From the NCBI GenBank assembly GCA_947179265.1, contig CAMXBB010000004.1:1-20955 (forward strand): a DNA stretch of 20,955 nt, written 5' to 3'. The position numbers and the translations under genes are program-made. Position 1 is the stretch's first letter, and every line of letters begins with the position of its first letter. Origin of the DNA: an uncultured Bacillota bacterium. GTDB lineage: Bacteria; Bacillota_I; Bacilli_A; RF39; UBA660. Shown in pieces: positions 1 to 6,151 of this stretch. The notes under the pieces were generated by a model. The model was not told the DNA's origin. It saw nothing but the letters and a program-made list of their open reading frames with translations, and did not search any database.

Positions 1-247
1 ATACTAAATCATATAATAATGGAATTGATTGCATATCAAAATTAATCATTTTTAATAAACTCTCAAGAATAGAAGGTATAAGCATTATTATACCTAAAGC
101 TATAATAATAAAGGATGTTTTTCTTTTATGACTATATACAAAAAGTCTCATTAGTAATAAGCATACTCCTACAAAAGGAATAAAATATAAAAATAATAAG
201 ACTATTGGTAAACTACATAAAAATCTTAAACCATTATTCGTTATCAT
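1..247 (-). CDS. Partial small membrane protein, third gene of the ydjI-ydjG operon
   Basis: This gene starts at 247 and runs off the left edge, giving at least 82 codons without a stop. The start is set by an AAGGAG Shine-Dalgarno 6 nt upstream of ATG, and it overlaps the end of the zinc-ribbon gene by 14 nt, which suggests translational coupling. The visible protein begins MITNNGLRFLCSLPIVLL and has two hydrophobic segments (about residues 8-34 and 44-58) separated by a basic stretch (YSHKRK). It therefore looks like an integral membrane protein. I do not recognise the family. In B. subtilis the ydjG and ydjI genes are associated with ydjH, but nothing visible here proves this is YdjH-like (no TPM domain is in view). 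The gene is complete only outside the window. Confidence 0.7.
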   Translation of the reverse strand, partial: MITNNGLRFLCSLPIVLLFLYFIPFVGVCLLLMRLFVYSHKRKTSFIIIALGIIMLIPSILESLLKMINFDMQSIPLLYDLV

Positions 248-1721
248 TATTTTCTCCTTCAGTCCTTTGAGATATATTTTTAGCAACTTTTGTTGCTAAA
301 GAGGAATCAGTAATTCTCGTATTATTAGCACCAATCATCGTCGAATTAGATAATCTATTTCGTCTTTCTACAAATCGATCTGATTTTACTAAATCTCTTA
401 TTTCTCTTTGAGTCTCAATCTCATAACTATGTCTAGCATCATTATTACGATATCTTTGATACATAATCCAAAAATATATAAAACCTAAAGCTAAAAATAA
501 GAAACTATAATCCCAATCAACAGATAGCATTAAAAGAAAACTCATAAATTCTATTACTGCTGACACTGTAATCAATTTTGGAATATGGATTGGAATACTT
601 CCCATCGTTTCTTTTGTTCGCGCATTAACCGCTACATAATGAATAATACTTTTATCTCCTTTAACTTGTTGATAACTATATAGCCATACAGGTAAATAAG
701 CCGCTTGCCATTGTTCACCCTTTATTGCTAAATGTTCACTATCCCAACGAACTCCTCTATCATAGTATTCTAATGTATCATTAGCAGCAAAGCGCGCAAT
801 ATCTTTGGCTTGAGCTCCTACTAATCCTTTTAGTTCTGATACATTAGCATCTCTTTTTTCAGAAGTATATCCCTTGATATAATTGGAATCATATTTAACA
901 CAATTTTCTATATCAAAAGGCATTATCGAATTAATTATATTATTGGTTTTATCATGAGAATTATTATCTAATCTGTCAGAATTAGATTCAATTGTTAATC
1001 CAGTAATGGATAAGTCAAACTCTCTTTCTACTGCAAACACTTCAGCATCATAGTAGGTATCATAATTATCCCCATTTTTTACCGTATATCTTCTAATTAA
1101 ATGTTCTCCTCTTCCAATTAGTTTAGCATGAGAATTAATATCTACAACCATATAAGGGAAATATACTCCCATTATATTTTCAGTTGTAAACTCCTCCTTA
1201 AACTTAGGATGAGCAAAAAATTGTCTTTTACCAACAAATTCTTCTATCATTTTTTTTGCATCATCTTTAGTTATCTTAAAAGGAAGAACCACATCTGGTA
1301 CTGCACCATTAGGAATTTGATTATTAATCGATAACACGTTACGACACCAATGACATCTTCCTTGTGTTGATTCAGATGTATCAATAACTACTTCAGCACC
1401 ACAACTACTACATTTTATAGTCACAACATCATCAGTACTAGCAATAATATCACTAGCTCCAGATGCTATAACTTGTCCTTCTAATCTAGAAATATCACTT
1501 TCTAAACCAGTTACATGTTCTGGTTCAAACTCATGATGACAAAATTCGCACTTCAATTTCCCATTTTTGATATTTAAAGAAATTTCTGTTGAACCACACT
1601 TCGGACATTTATTTTGTCCATCGATTGCACCTATATCGGTTTTAACGATAGTAGGTGCATCAGATGAATTAACTTCTTTTTCTGCATTTTGCGTAATATT
1701 TTCTAAATTATTACCTTGCAT
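234..1721 (-). CDS. ydjG: YdjG-like double zinc-ribbon membrane protein
   Basis: This 495-residue protein has two N-terminal zinc ribbons (C39/C42/C58/C61 and C104/C107/C123/C126). A long soluble region of mixed composition follows, then two hydrophobic segments (about 383-400 and 404-421) and a charged C-terminal tail. Zinc-ribbon membrane proteins of this layout sit next to SPFH proteins in many Gram-positives. In B. subtilis, YdjG belongs to the pspA(ydjF)-ydjG-ydjH-ydjI group that acts in envelope stress by placing PspA at the membrane. The gene begins 4 nt after ydjI ends, so the two are one transcription unit. No PspA gene is visible. The YdjG assignment rests on architecture and neighbour, not on detailed sequence matching. 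Confidence 0.72.
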   Translation of the reverse strand: MQGNNLENITQNAEKEVNSSDAPTIVKTDIGAIDGQNKCPKCGSTEISLNIKNGKLKCEFCHHEFEPEHVTGLESDISRLEGQVIASGASDIIASTDDVVTIKCSSCGAEVVIDTSESTQGRCHWCRNVLSINNQIPNGAVPDVVLPFKITKDDAKKMIEEFVGKRQFFAHPKFKEEFTTENIMGVYFPYMVVDINSHAKLIGRGEHLIRRYTVKNGDNYDTYYDAEVFAVEREFDLSITGLTIESNSDRLDNNSHDKTNNIINSIMPFDIENCVKYDSNYIKGYTSEKRDANVSELKGLVGAQAKDIARFAANDTLEYYDRGVRWDSEHLAIKGEQWQAAYLPVWLYSYQQVKGDKSIIHYVAVNARTKETMGSIPIHIPKLITVSAVIEFMSFLLMLSVDWDYSFLFLALGFIYFWIMYQRYRNNDARHSYEIETQREIRDLVKSDRFVERRNRLSNSTMIGANNTRITDSSLATKVAKNISQRTEGENNDNE

Positions 1722-1725
1722 AATA

Positions 1726-2913
1726 TTAAATTCCTAATAAACTCTTTTTCTTAGCTTCAAATTCTTCTTGAGTAATGATTCCAGCATCCAATAGTTCTTT
1801 AGCTTTTTTGATTTCTTCATAAGGATCAGTTTGAGGAGCAGATGTTGCACCAGCAACATTTATAAATGGATTAGAGCCATCTGTTTGTTGTTGCATTCCT
1901 TGCATTGCTCCAGCACCTGCTTGCATTCCCATTCCCATGAATGCCATTCCAGATCCGCCACCATTTTCACCAGCAGATTGCATTCCACGAGCAACAGATT
2001 GTTGCATAAATGAGTTTCCTCTTCCACCAGATAAAGCATCTGCCTTCTTAACATCACTTAATAATGCCTTAGTATCTTCATCATATTCAATAGCCAAAAT
2101 AGCCGTCTTAACAATTTCTAATCCTCTGTCAGTTTTCCATTGATATGCATCTTCTACAGCCTTGCTTAAAGACTCTGCAAATCCAACTTGATCAGCTTGT
2201 ATTTTAGCTATACGATTTCCCTTAGATGGATCATTAGTATAGTTAGCAAATGCTGCTGATAAAGTACCAACTACTTCACTAAATAATTGATTTCCAGCAT
2301 CATTATCCATATCAGCAAAGTCAAATACTCTTGCATTTGGTTGTAGATATGAAGTTGGTACAAAATTCTTAACAAATAATAATGGATCTACAATCTTTAA
2401 AGTATATGTACCTCTAGTTATTGCTCCAACTTGCGTATTTAAATAAGCATCATCCCAATAAATTTCTGATTGAGTACCAAATTTATTATTAGGTATTTCT
2501 TTTAAATTAACATAGAAAGCTAATTGTTCACTACCTGGTTGTCCACCAAATTTAAATCTATTCCATGATTCAGAAATAGTTGATGCTAATATTCCATCTC
2601 CCGCAAACATTGATTTTGAATTAGGGTCATCAGAACGATATTCAAATCCTCCTGGTTCAGCAATCATTCCAGTTATTTGTCCATCTTGGATAGTAATTAA
2701 CGCCATTCCCTCTGGTACGATTATTTTACTACCATTAGTAATGATATTATCACTACCCTTAGTATTTGATCCTCTTCCTGCGTTTGTTCCTTGTGGTACT
2801 GCTTGAAATAATGCAGTTGTTCCAGTAATTCCTTGTTTTGGGCCATAGAAATCTTTCCATTGATCTGCAAATGTTCCACTTAATGCACCTGTAAATGCTT
2901 TAATAAATCCCAT
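1726..2913 (-). CDS. ydjI: SPFH-domain protein with C-terminal SHOCT-like motif (YdjI-like)
   Basis: The protein has 395 residues. After a short N-terminus (MGFIKAFTGALSG), about residues 60-285 resemble the SPFH/virion-core-like family, including the segment IIVPEGMALITIQDGQITG. A Gly/Met/Gln-rich linker (about 295-345) follows, then a short helical C-terminal module, DPYEEIKKAKELLDAGIITQ and onward, typical of SHOCT domains (often found as an oligomerisation or tethering tail). SPFH proteins form membrane-associated rings or cages. Paired with the zinc-ribbon protein, this resembles B. subtilis YdjI of the PspA stress system. The start is supported by GAGG 7 nt upstream of ATG. It is the first gene of its operon. 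Confidence 0.82.
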   Translation of the reverse strand: MGFIKAFTGALSGTFADQWKDFYGPKQGITGTTALFQAVPQGTNAGRGSNTKGSDNIITNGSKIIVPEGMALITIQDGQITGMIAEPGGFEYRSDDPNSKSMFAGDGILASTISESWNRFKFGGQPGSEQLAFYVNLKEIPNNKFGTQSEIYWDDAYLNTQVGAITRGTYTLKIVDPLLFVKNFVPTSYLQPNARVFDFADMDNDAGNQLFSEVVGTLSAAFANYTNDPSKGNRIAKIQADQVGFAESLSKAVEDAYQWKTDRGLEIVKTAILAIEYDEDTKALLSDVKKADALSGGRGNSFMQQSVARGMQSAGENGGGSGMAFMGMGMQAGAGAMQGMQQQTDGSNPFINVAGATSAPQTDPYEEIKKAKELLDAGIITQEEFEAKKKSLLGI

Positions 2914-3032
2914 ATTTTAACCTCTTTCTTTTTTTACATTTTATGAATAGAAGATTAGATTTACTTAATCTTTTCTTCTCTTTTAGTAATTTTGAGAAAA
3001 CTCTTTATATTACTTCAATTCTCTCCTATCCT

Positions 3033-3060
3033 CCCTAATTATATCATTAAATAATATAAA
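3033..3060 (-). promoter_or_regulatory. Possible promoter of the ydjI operon
   Basis: An exact TATAAT -10 (minus strand, about 3043-3048) lies about 130 nt upstream of ydjI, with only a T-rich -35 candidate (TTTTGT at 17 bp). The roughly 120-nt leader between it and ydjI contains a short inverted repeat (AAGATTA/TAATCTT), but no riboswitch that I recognise. Weak call. Confidence 0.35.
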
Positions 3061-3086
3061 ACAAAATATTTTTACATTATTATAAA

Positions 3087-3112
3087 AACAAGCACTTGTA
3101 AATGTGCTTGTT
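3087..3112 (-). terminator. Intrinsic terminator of the 47-residue peptide gene
   Basis: A perfect 9-bp stem (AACAAGCAC/GTGCTTGTT) with an 8-nt loop is followed on the minus strand by TTTTATA. It overlaps the stop codon of the small gene. Confidence 0.8.
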
Positions 3113-3254
3113 ATATAGATTTTACTATAACTACTATAAGTAATGTTATCGTTAAGAGTAACATAACTATATTTAGAATATTTGATATTCTATTTTGTAT
3201 GGTATTCTTATCATTCTCTTCTTCAAAAACATTATTCTCTTTATTCTTTTCCAT
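3111..3254 (-). CDS. 47-residue single-span membrane peptide
   Basis: This small gene is preceded by a near-perfect AGGAGG 6 nt upstream of ATG and encodes 47 residues. The N-terminal half is charged and Asn/Glu-rich (MEKNKENNVFEEEND...), followed by one strong hydrophobic segment (about residues 27-44, NIVMLLLTITLLIVVIVK) and a short SI tail. The shape is that of a small single-pass inner-membrane protein with an acidic cytoplasmic head. A possible promoter (TTGTCG, 17 bp, TATCTT) lies at 3273-3301, and the stop codon lies at the foot of an intrinsic terminator. That makes it a self-contained monocistronic gene between serS and ydjI. Family and function are unknown. The ribosome-binding site, terminator and hydrophobic pattern argue that it is real. 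Confidence 0.72.
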   Translation of the reverse strand: MEKNKENNVFEEENDKNTIQNRISNILNIVMLLLTITLLIVVIVKSI

Positions 3255-3305
3255 AATCCCCCTCCTATACTAGAAGATATCATTAAAGATATTTAGCGAC
3301 AATAA

Positions 3306-3343
3306 AAAGAAGAAATATAAAATATTTTTTACATTTCTTCTTT
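3306..3343 (-). terminator. Intrinsic terminator of serS
   Basis: An 11-bp stem (AAAGAAGAAAT/ATTTCTTCTTT) with a 16-nt AT-rich loop is followed on the minus strand by TTATTG. It lies just past the serS stop. Confidence 0.7.
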
Positions 3344-3376
3344 ACTTTTAGTTACAAATATTAGAAATTTGATATA

Positions 3377-4663
3377 TTATTTTTTGATTTTTATTTCTTT
3401 TAAACCACCCATATAAGGTTGTAATGCTTCAGGAATCAATACTGTACCATCTTGCTTGTAATTATTTTCAATTACTGCTATTAATCCACGAGGAGATGCT
3501 ACTACAGTATTATTTAAAGTATGTAAGTAATAGTTACCATTTTCTCCTTTAGCACGAATACCTAATCTTCTTGCTTGAGCATCAGTTAAATTAGAACAAC
3601 TTCCAACTTCAAAATACTTTTGTTGTCTTGGACTCCATGCTTCGATATCACATGATTTATATTTTAAATCAGCTAAGTCACCACTACAACATTCAAGTTG
3701 TCTTACAGGTACATCAAGACTTCTGAAGAAATCAACAGTAAATCTCCACATCTTCTCATACCAATCTTCACTCTCTTCTGGTTCACAGATTACAACCATC
3801 TCTTGCTTTTCAAATTGATGAACACGATATACTCCTCTTTCTTCAAGTCCATGTGCTCCGCCTTCTTTTCTAAAGCATGGTGAATAACTAGTTAGCGTAT
3901 AAGGAAGATTTTCCTTCTTCAATAATTGATCTTTAAATTTACCAATCATAGAGTGTTCAGAAGTACCAATTAGGTATAAATCTTCTCCTTCAATCTTATA
4001 CATCATAGCATCCATCTCTTCAAAAGACATAACTCCAGTAACAACATCACTTCTAATCATGAATGGAGGCAAACAATAAGTAAATCCTTTAGAAATCATA
4101 AAATCTCTTGCATAAGTAATCATAGCAGAATGTAATCTTGCAATATCTCCAATAAGATAATAGAAACCTTCTCCACTTGTTCTACCACTTGCTTCTTTAT
4201 CAAGACCATTTAAAGCTTCTAATATATCAGCATGATATGGTATTTCAAAATCAGGAATTACTGCTTCTCCAAATCTCTCAACTTCAACATTTTCTGTATC
4301 ATCCTTACCAATTGGAACGCTATCAGCAATGATATTTGGTATCATCATCATCTTATTTTTGATTATCTTACTTAATTCATCTTCTCTATTAGTTAAGGCA
4401 TCAATCTCTTCTCCCATAGTAGATACTTTGGCCTTTACAACATTCGCTTCATCGATTTTTTTATCACGCATTAAAGCACCAATCTCAGCACTTAATTTAT
4501 TCTTTTCAGCTCTTCTTTGATCCATGTCTTGTTTAACTTTTAAATATTCTTGATCAAGTTCATATATTTCATCAACTAATTCAAGTTTATTATCTTGAAA
4601 TTTCTTTTTAATATTTTCTTTAACTAAATCTCTATTTTCTCTTATTAATTTAATATCTATCAT
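3377..4663 (-). CDS. serS: Seryl-tRNA synthetase
   Basis: This class II synthetase charges tRNA-Ser in the cytoplasm. It has 428 residues, the usual bacterial length. The N-terminal ~110 residues form the long antiparallel coiled-coil arm that contacts the tRNA variable arm (MIDIKLIRENRDLVKENIKK and onward). The core carries the motif 2 region around SYSPCFRKEGGAHGLEERGV and motif 3 around LHTLNNTVVASPRGLIAVIE. The start has a GAGG Shine-Dalgarno. A serine T-box leader precedes it, separated by a tiny 23-codon ORF, so expression should rise when tRNA-Ser is uncharged. It has its own terminator. Confidence 0.97.
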   Translation of the reverse strand: MIDIKLIRENRDLVKENIKKKFQDNKLELVDEIYELDQEYLKVKQDMDQRRAEKNKLSAEIGALMRDKKIDEANVVKAKVSTMGEEIDALTNREDELSKIIKNKMMMIPNIIADSVPIGKDDTENVEVERFGEAVIPDFEIPYHADILEALNGLDKEASGRTSGEGFYYLIGDIARLHSAMITYARDFMISKGFTYCLPPFMIRSDVVTGVMSFEEMDAMMYKIEGEDLYLIGTSEHSMIGKFKDQLLKKENLPYTLTSYSPCFRKEGGAHGLEERGVYRVHQFEKQEMVVICEPEESEDWYEKMWRFTVDFFRSLDVPVRQLECCSGDLADLKYKSCDIEAWSPRQQKYFEVGSCSNLTDAQARRLGIRAKGENGNYYLHTLNNTVVASPRGLIAVIENNYKQDGTVLIPEALQPYMGGLKEIKIKK

Positions 4664-4692
4664 AATTTTCCTCTTTCTTTCTATTATTTTAA

Positions 4693-4764
4693 TTAAAATA
4701 TACAGGATATATAATTGCTACCAATATTATTAATAACAACGATATATCGATATTTTTTCAACAT
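4693..4764 (-). CDS. 23-codon ORF between the serS T-box and serS (leader peptide or degenerate peptide)
   Basis: Directly after the T-box terminator there is a strong AGGAGG, then 7 nt, then ATG and 23 codons (MLKKYRYIVVINNIG..., ending TAA). This signal is stronger than the one in front of serS itself. The proS T-box leader, otherwise a near twin, has no such insert. Reading past the AAAAAA run (codons 3-4) with one base fewer gives a different 24-codon product containing LLLIILVAIIYPVYF. That is a membrane-like sequence similar in style to the small peptides elsewhere in the window. It may be a translated leader, a frameshifted relic, or chance. Confidence 0.4.
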   Translation of the reverse strand: MLKKYRYIVVINNIGSNYISCIF

Positions 4765-4774
4765 AAATATTCCT

Positions 4775-4978
4775 CCTAAAATAAAAAGGATGAATACCAC
4801 AGGAGTGCAAATGCACGGTACCATCCTTTATTTATCTCAACATTTTTAACGGGTGTACCCGGTTGCTATTAACAACACTAATAGGTAGATTCATATAATA
4901 TAACTAATTCGTTTTCACCAACCACGAACTCTCTAGATAGTATCAACTATATTACTAATCCTATATCTTCGCTTTACG
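4775..4978 (-). promoter_or_regulatory. T-box riboswitch, serine type (serS leader)
   Basis: The minus-strand leader has the conserved T-box element (TGGTACC at 4823-4817) in the context AAAGGATGGTACCGTGCATT. It also has a competing terminator, AAAGGATG/CATCCTTT (4785-4792 with 4822-4829), followed by TTATTTT. Stem I contains GAGAGTTCGTGGTTGGTG and, on its 3' side, GAA-TCT-ACC at 4892-4884. The triplet TCT (4889-4887) is the serine specifier. Its position is confirmed by the proS leader, where the same place reads CCT. Uncharged tRNA-Ser is expected to stabilise the antiterminator and allow serS transcription. Confidence 0.93.
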
Positions 4979-4984
4979 TATTTA

Positions 4985-5013
4985 ATTATATATGTGAAAT
5001 TTATATTTGTCAA
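4985..5013 (-). promoter_or_regulatory. serS promoter
   Basis: Consensus TTGACA (5013-5008), 17-bp spacer and TATAAT (4990-4985) on the minus strand. Both boxes match the sigma-A consensus exactly, and the predicted start is just upstream of T-box stem I. Confidence 0.88.
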
Positions 5014-5091
5014 ACTGAATTATAAAACATTTCAGATTTTTAATAAGTGTTATTCTTTATCAACTTTTTAGATTCAACTATTAAAAATTTC

Positions 5092-5120
5092 TTGTTTTAT
5101 ATAAATTATTAAGTTATACT
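5092..5120 (+). promoter_or_regulatory. Promoter of small-peptide locus 1 (RNA I)
   Basis: TTGTTT (5092-5097), 17-bp spacer and TATACT (5115-5120) on the plus strand. Transcription should begin near 5127-5128, at the sequence GGAACATCAGTT. This promoter faces the opposite way to the surrounding genes. Confidence 0.72.
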
Positions 5121-5151
5121 GCAATCAGGAACATCAGTTGCCCAGTATCTG

Positions 5152-5175
5152 CCTCTATCCTAAAATGGAAGGAGG
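5152..5175 (+). promoter_or_regulatory. Leader hairpin covering the Shine-Dalgarno of peptide 1
   Basis: CCTCTATCC (5152-5160) can pair with GGAAGGAGG (5167-5175) through a 6-nt loop. The stem has eight pairs including one G-U, with one A-A mismatch. The paired 3' arm is the ribosome-binding site itself, so translation of the peptide would be held off while this hairpin stands. This is a standard control in type I toxin mRNAs. Confidence 0.65.
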
Positions 5176-5185
5176 TTTGATAATA

Positions 5186-5278
5186 ATGAAAATGAAGACT
5201 TTTATATTAAAGTTTTTAAATATCGTTGCTATCATAATATTTCTAACTACTTTTCTAGTATTAGCAATAAAAAAATGA
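5186..5278 (+). CDS. 30-residue hydrophobic peptide, type I toxin-like (locus 1)
   Basis: The frame is ATG to TGA with a strong AAGGAGG 10 nt upstream. The peptide is basic at the N-terminus (MKMKTF), has one hydrophobic stretch (about residues 6-28, including FLNIVAIIIFLTTFLVLAI) and ends KK. This size and shape fit small membrane toxins of type I systems, though I do not recognise it as Fst, TxpA or Ldr. It has its own sigma-A promoter, a leader hairpin over the ribosome-binding site, a downstream plus-strand terminator and a convergent antisense RNA. All of these favour a genuine gene. Toxicity is inferred from form and control only; a signalling or membrane-stress peptide is the alternative. 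Confidence 0.7.
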   Translation: MKMKTFILKFLNIVAIIIFLTTFLVLAIKK

Positions 5279-5349
5279 CACTTAATCTAATAGATTAAAT
5301 GTCGCCTTATATCTAGGTAGACATTCAGCATACGAAAACTGAATGTTCC
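5268..5349 (-). ncRNA. Convergent antisense RNA of locus 1 (RNA II, predicted ~80 nt)
   Basis: Predicted from a minus-strand TATAAT (5360-5355), with TTGGAT at a long 19-bp spacing (5385-5380), and an intrinsic terminator at 5277-5303. The RNA would start GGAACATTCAGTT. It would form one hairpin (ACATTCAG/CTGAATGT) and then the terminator hairpin, and it would be fully complementary to the 3' end of the peptide mRNA. Its CTGAATGT arm can also pair, with a bulge, to ACATCAG in the mRNA leader. It could instead be simply the 3' tail of the upstream membrane-protein gene. Confidence 0.5.
5277..5303 (-). terminator. Minus-strand intrinsic terminator overlapping the end of peptide 1
   Basis: Stem GACATTTAATCT/AGATTAAGTGTC on the minus strand (one G-U), 3-nt loop, followed by ATTTTTTTATT. 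On the plus strand the same stem has a C-A mismatch and no T tract, so it acts for minus-strand transcripts. It serves the antisense RNA and probably also the 5415-6068 gene. Confidence 0.8.
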
Positions 5350-5354
5350 TTTTT
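5321..5354 (+). terminator. Plus-strand terminator of the peptide 1 mRNA
   Basis: Stem ACATTCAG/CTGAATGT (5321-5328 with 5339-5346), 10-nt loop, followed by TCCTTTTT. The 3' arm is the same sequence that can pair with the mRNA 5' end. Confidence 0.68.
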
Positions 5355-5414
5355 ATTATATGAAGTTTCCTTCATCTATATCCAATCTATCATGAATATA
5401 GACTTTTTTCAATA

Positions 5415-6068
5415 TTATTGTTCAACAATATTTAAAACTTTTTGCATTACTTTTTCACCTGATTGTTCTTTACCAGTTAATTCAGCTTTGCATTCTTTTC
5501 TAAATAAGTTTAGAATTTCTTCATATTGTTCATAAGTTAAATCTGCATCTAAAGCTATAGCATCTACAACTGATTTTGCATATTCTTCAGCACATGCCCA
5601 AAGATATTCTTCATCAGTAAAATCAGGTACTGGTCGTAATAAAACGCTTCTAGACTCATAATTTTCTTCATACCCAAGTTTTTGTTGTTCAATTTTTTTG
5701 ATTTGTTCTTGAATTAATTCTTCATCTGCTCCATCTAAAGTCATAGCATCTCTCAAAACATCTTCTTGAACATTATCTCTTTCGTATCTTTTCTTAACAG
5801 ATTCAGAACTATAGCATCTCGTATGATACATAGCTAATACTAGATCATCATCATTCATAGATTTAATTGTAGCGAAAGCTAAAAATGCTGATACAGCAAT
5901 ATTAAGCCCTGGTGTAAATATACAGATAAGTTGTATTAGATTTGCTAAGCTAAATCTCTTTTTAAACATCTTTTCAATATATCCCAAATCTTTTAATCTT
6001 TTATGTGTAACAAGTCCACTCCATAGATTTACTAACATAGCTCCTGCTACTGATCCTAAATAAAACAT
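5415..6068 (-). CDS. Membrane-anchored protein of unknown function
   Basis: The protein has 217 residues from the chosen start (MFYLGSVAGAMLVNLWSG). That start is preferred because GAGGGGG lies 7 nt upstream, whereas the in-frame starts at 6074 and 6092 lie on or before the ribosome-binding site. There are two hydrophobic segments (about residues 2-20 and 41-67) joined by a basic loop (HKRLKDLGYIEKMFKKRF). A mostly acidic, helical, soluble domain follows (about 70-217), including YERDNVQEDVLRDAMTLDG. I do not recognise a family. It has its own consensus promoter and no intrinsic terminator of its own before the small-peptide locus downstream. Confidence 0.78.
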   Translation of the reverse strand: MFYLGSVAGAMLVNLWSGLVTHKRLKDLGYIEKMFKKRFSLANLIQLICIFTPGLNIAVSAFLAFATIKSMNDDDLVLAMYHTRCYSSESVKKRYERDNVQEDVLRDAMTLDGADEELIQEQIKKIEQQKLGYEENYESRSVLLRPVPDFTDEEYLWACAEEYAKSVVDAIALDADLTYEQYEEILNLFRKECKAELTGKEQSGEKVMQKVLNIVEQ

Positions 6069-6093
6069 AATCATTCCCCCTCGAATGACCACT

Positions 6094-6122
6094 AATATAA
6101 ACGATAATTATCATAATGTCAA
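6094..6122 (-). promoter_or_regulatory. Promoter of the 5415-6068 membrane protein gene
   Basis: TTGACA (6122-6117), 17-bp spacer and TATATT (6099-6094) on the minus strand. The leader is short and no regulatory RNA is seen. Confidence 0.8.
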
Positions 6123-6127
6123 CAAAA

Positions 6128-6151
6128 AAGAAATGAATTAATTCATTTCTT
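6128..6151 (-). terminator. proS terminator
   Basis: A 24-nt perfect palindrome centred at 6139/6140 (AAGAAATGAATT and its complement) overlaps the proS stop. It is followed on the minus strand by TTTTGTTG. Confidence 0.7.

Larger units (their letters stand above)
5128..5349 (+). repeat. Inverted repeat joining the 5' and 3' ends of the locus 1 mRNA
   Basis: GGAACATCAGTT (5128-5139) is complementary, with one bulged A, to AACTGAATGTTCC (5337-5349). The mRNA start can therefore pair with its own 3' end, and the antisense RNA, which reads the second copy in reverse, starts with almost the same sequence as the mRNA. Such end-to-end pairing is typical of hok-like and txpA-like toxin mRNAs. Confidence 0.65.

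Noticed and set aside
1831..2143. Several short frames on both strands across the ydjI Gly/Met-rich linker
   Set aside because: Composition-driven open frames overlapping a coding gene with clear SPFH and SHOCT-like parts.
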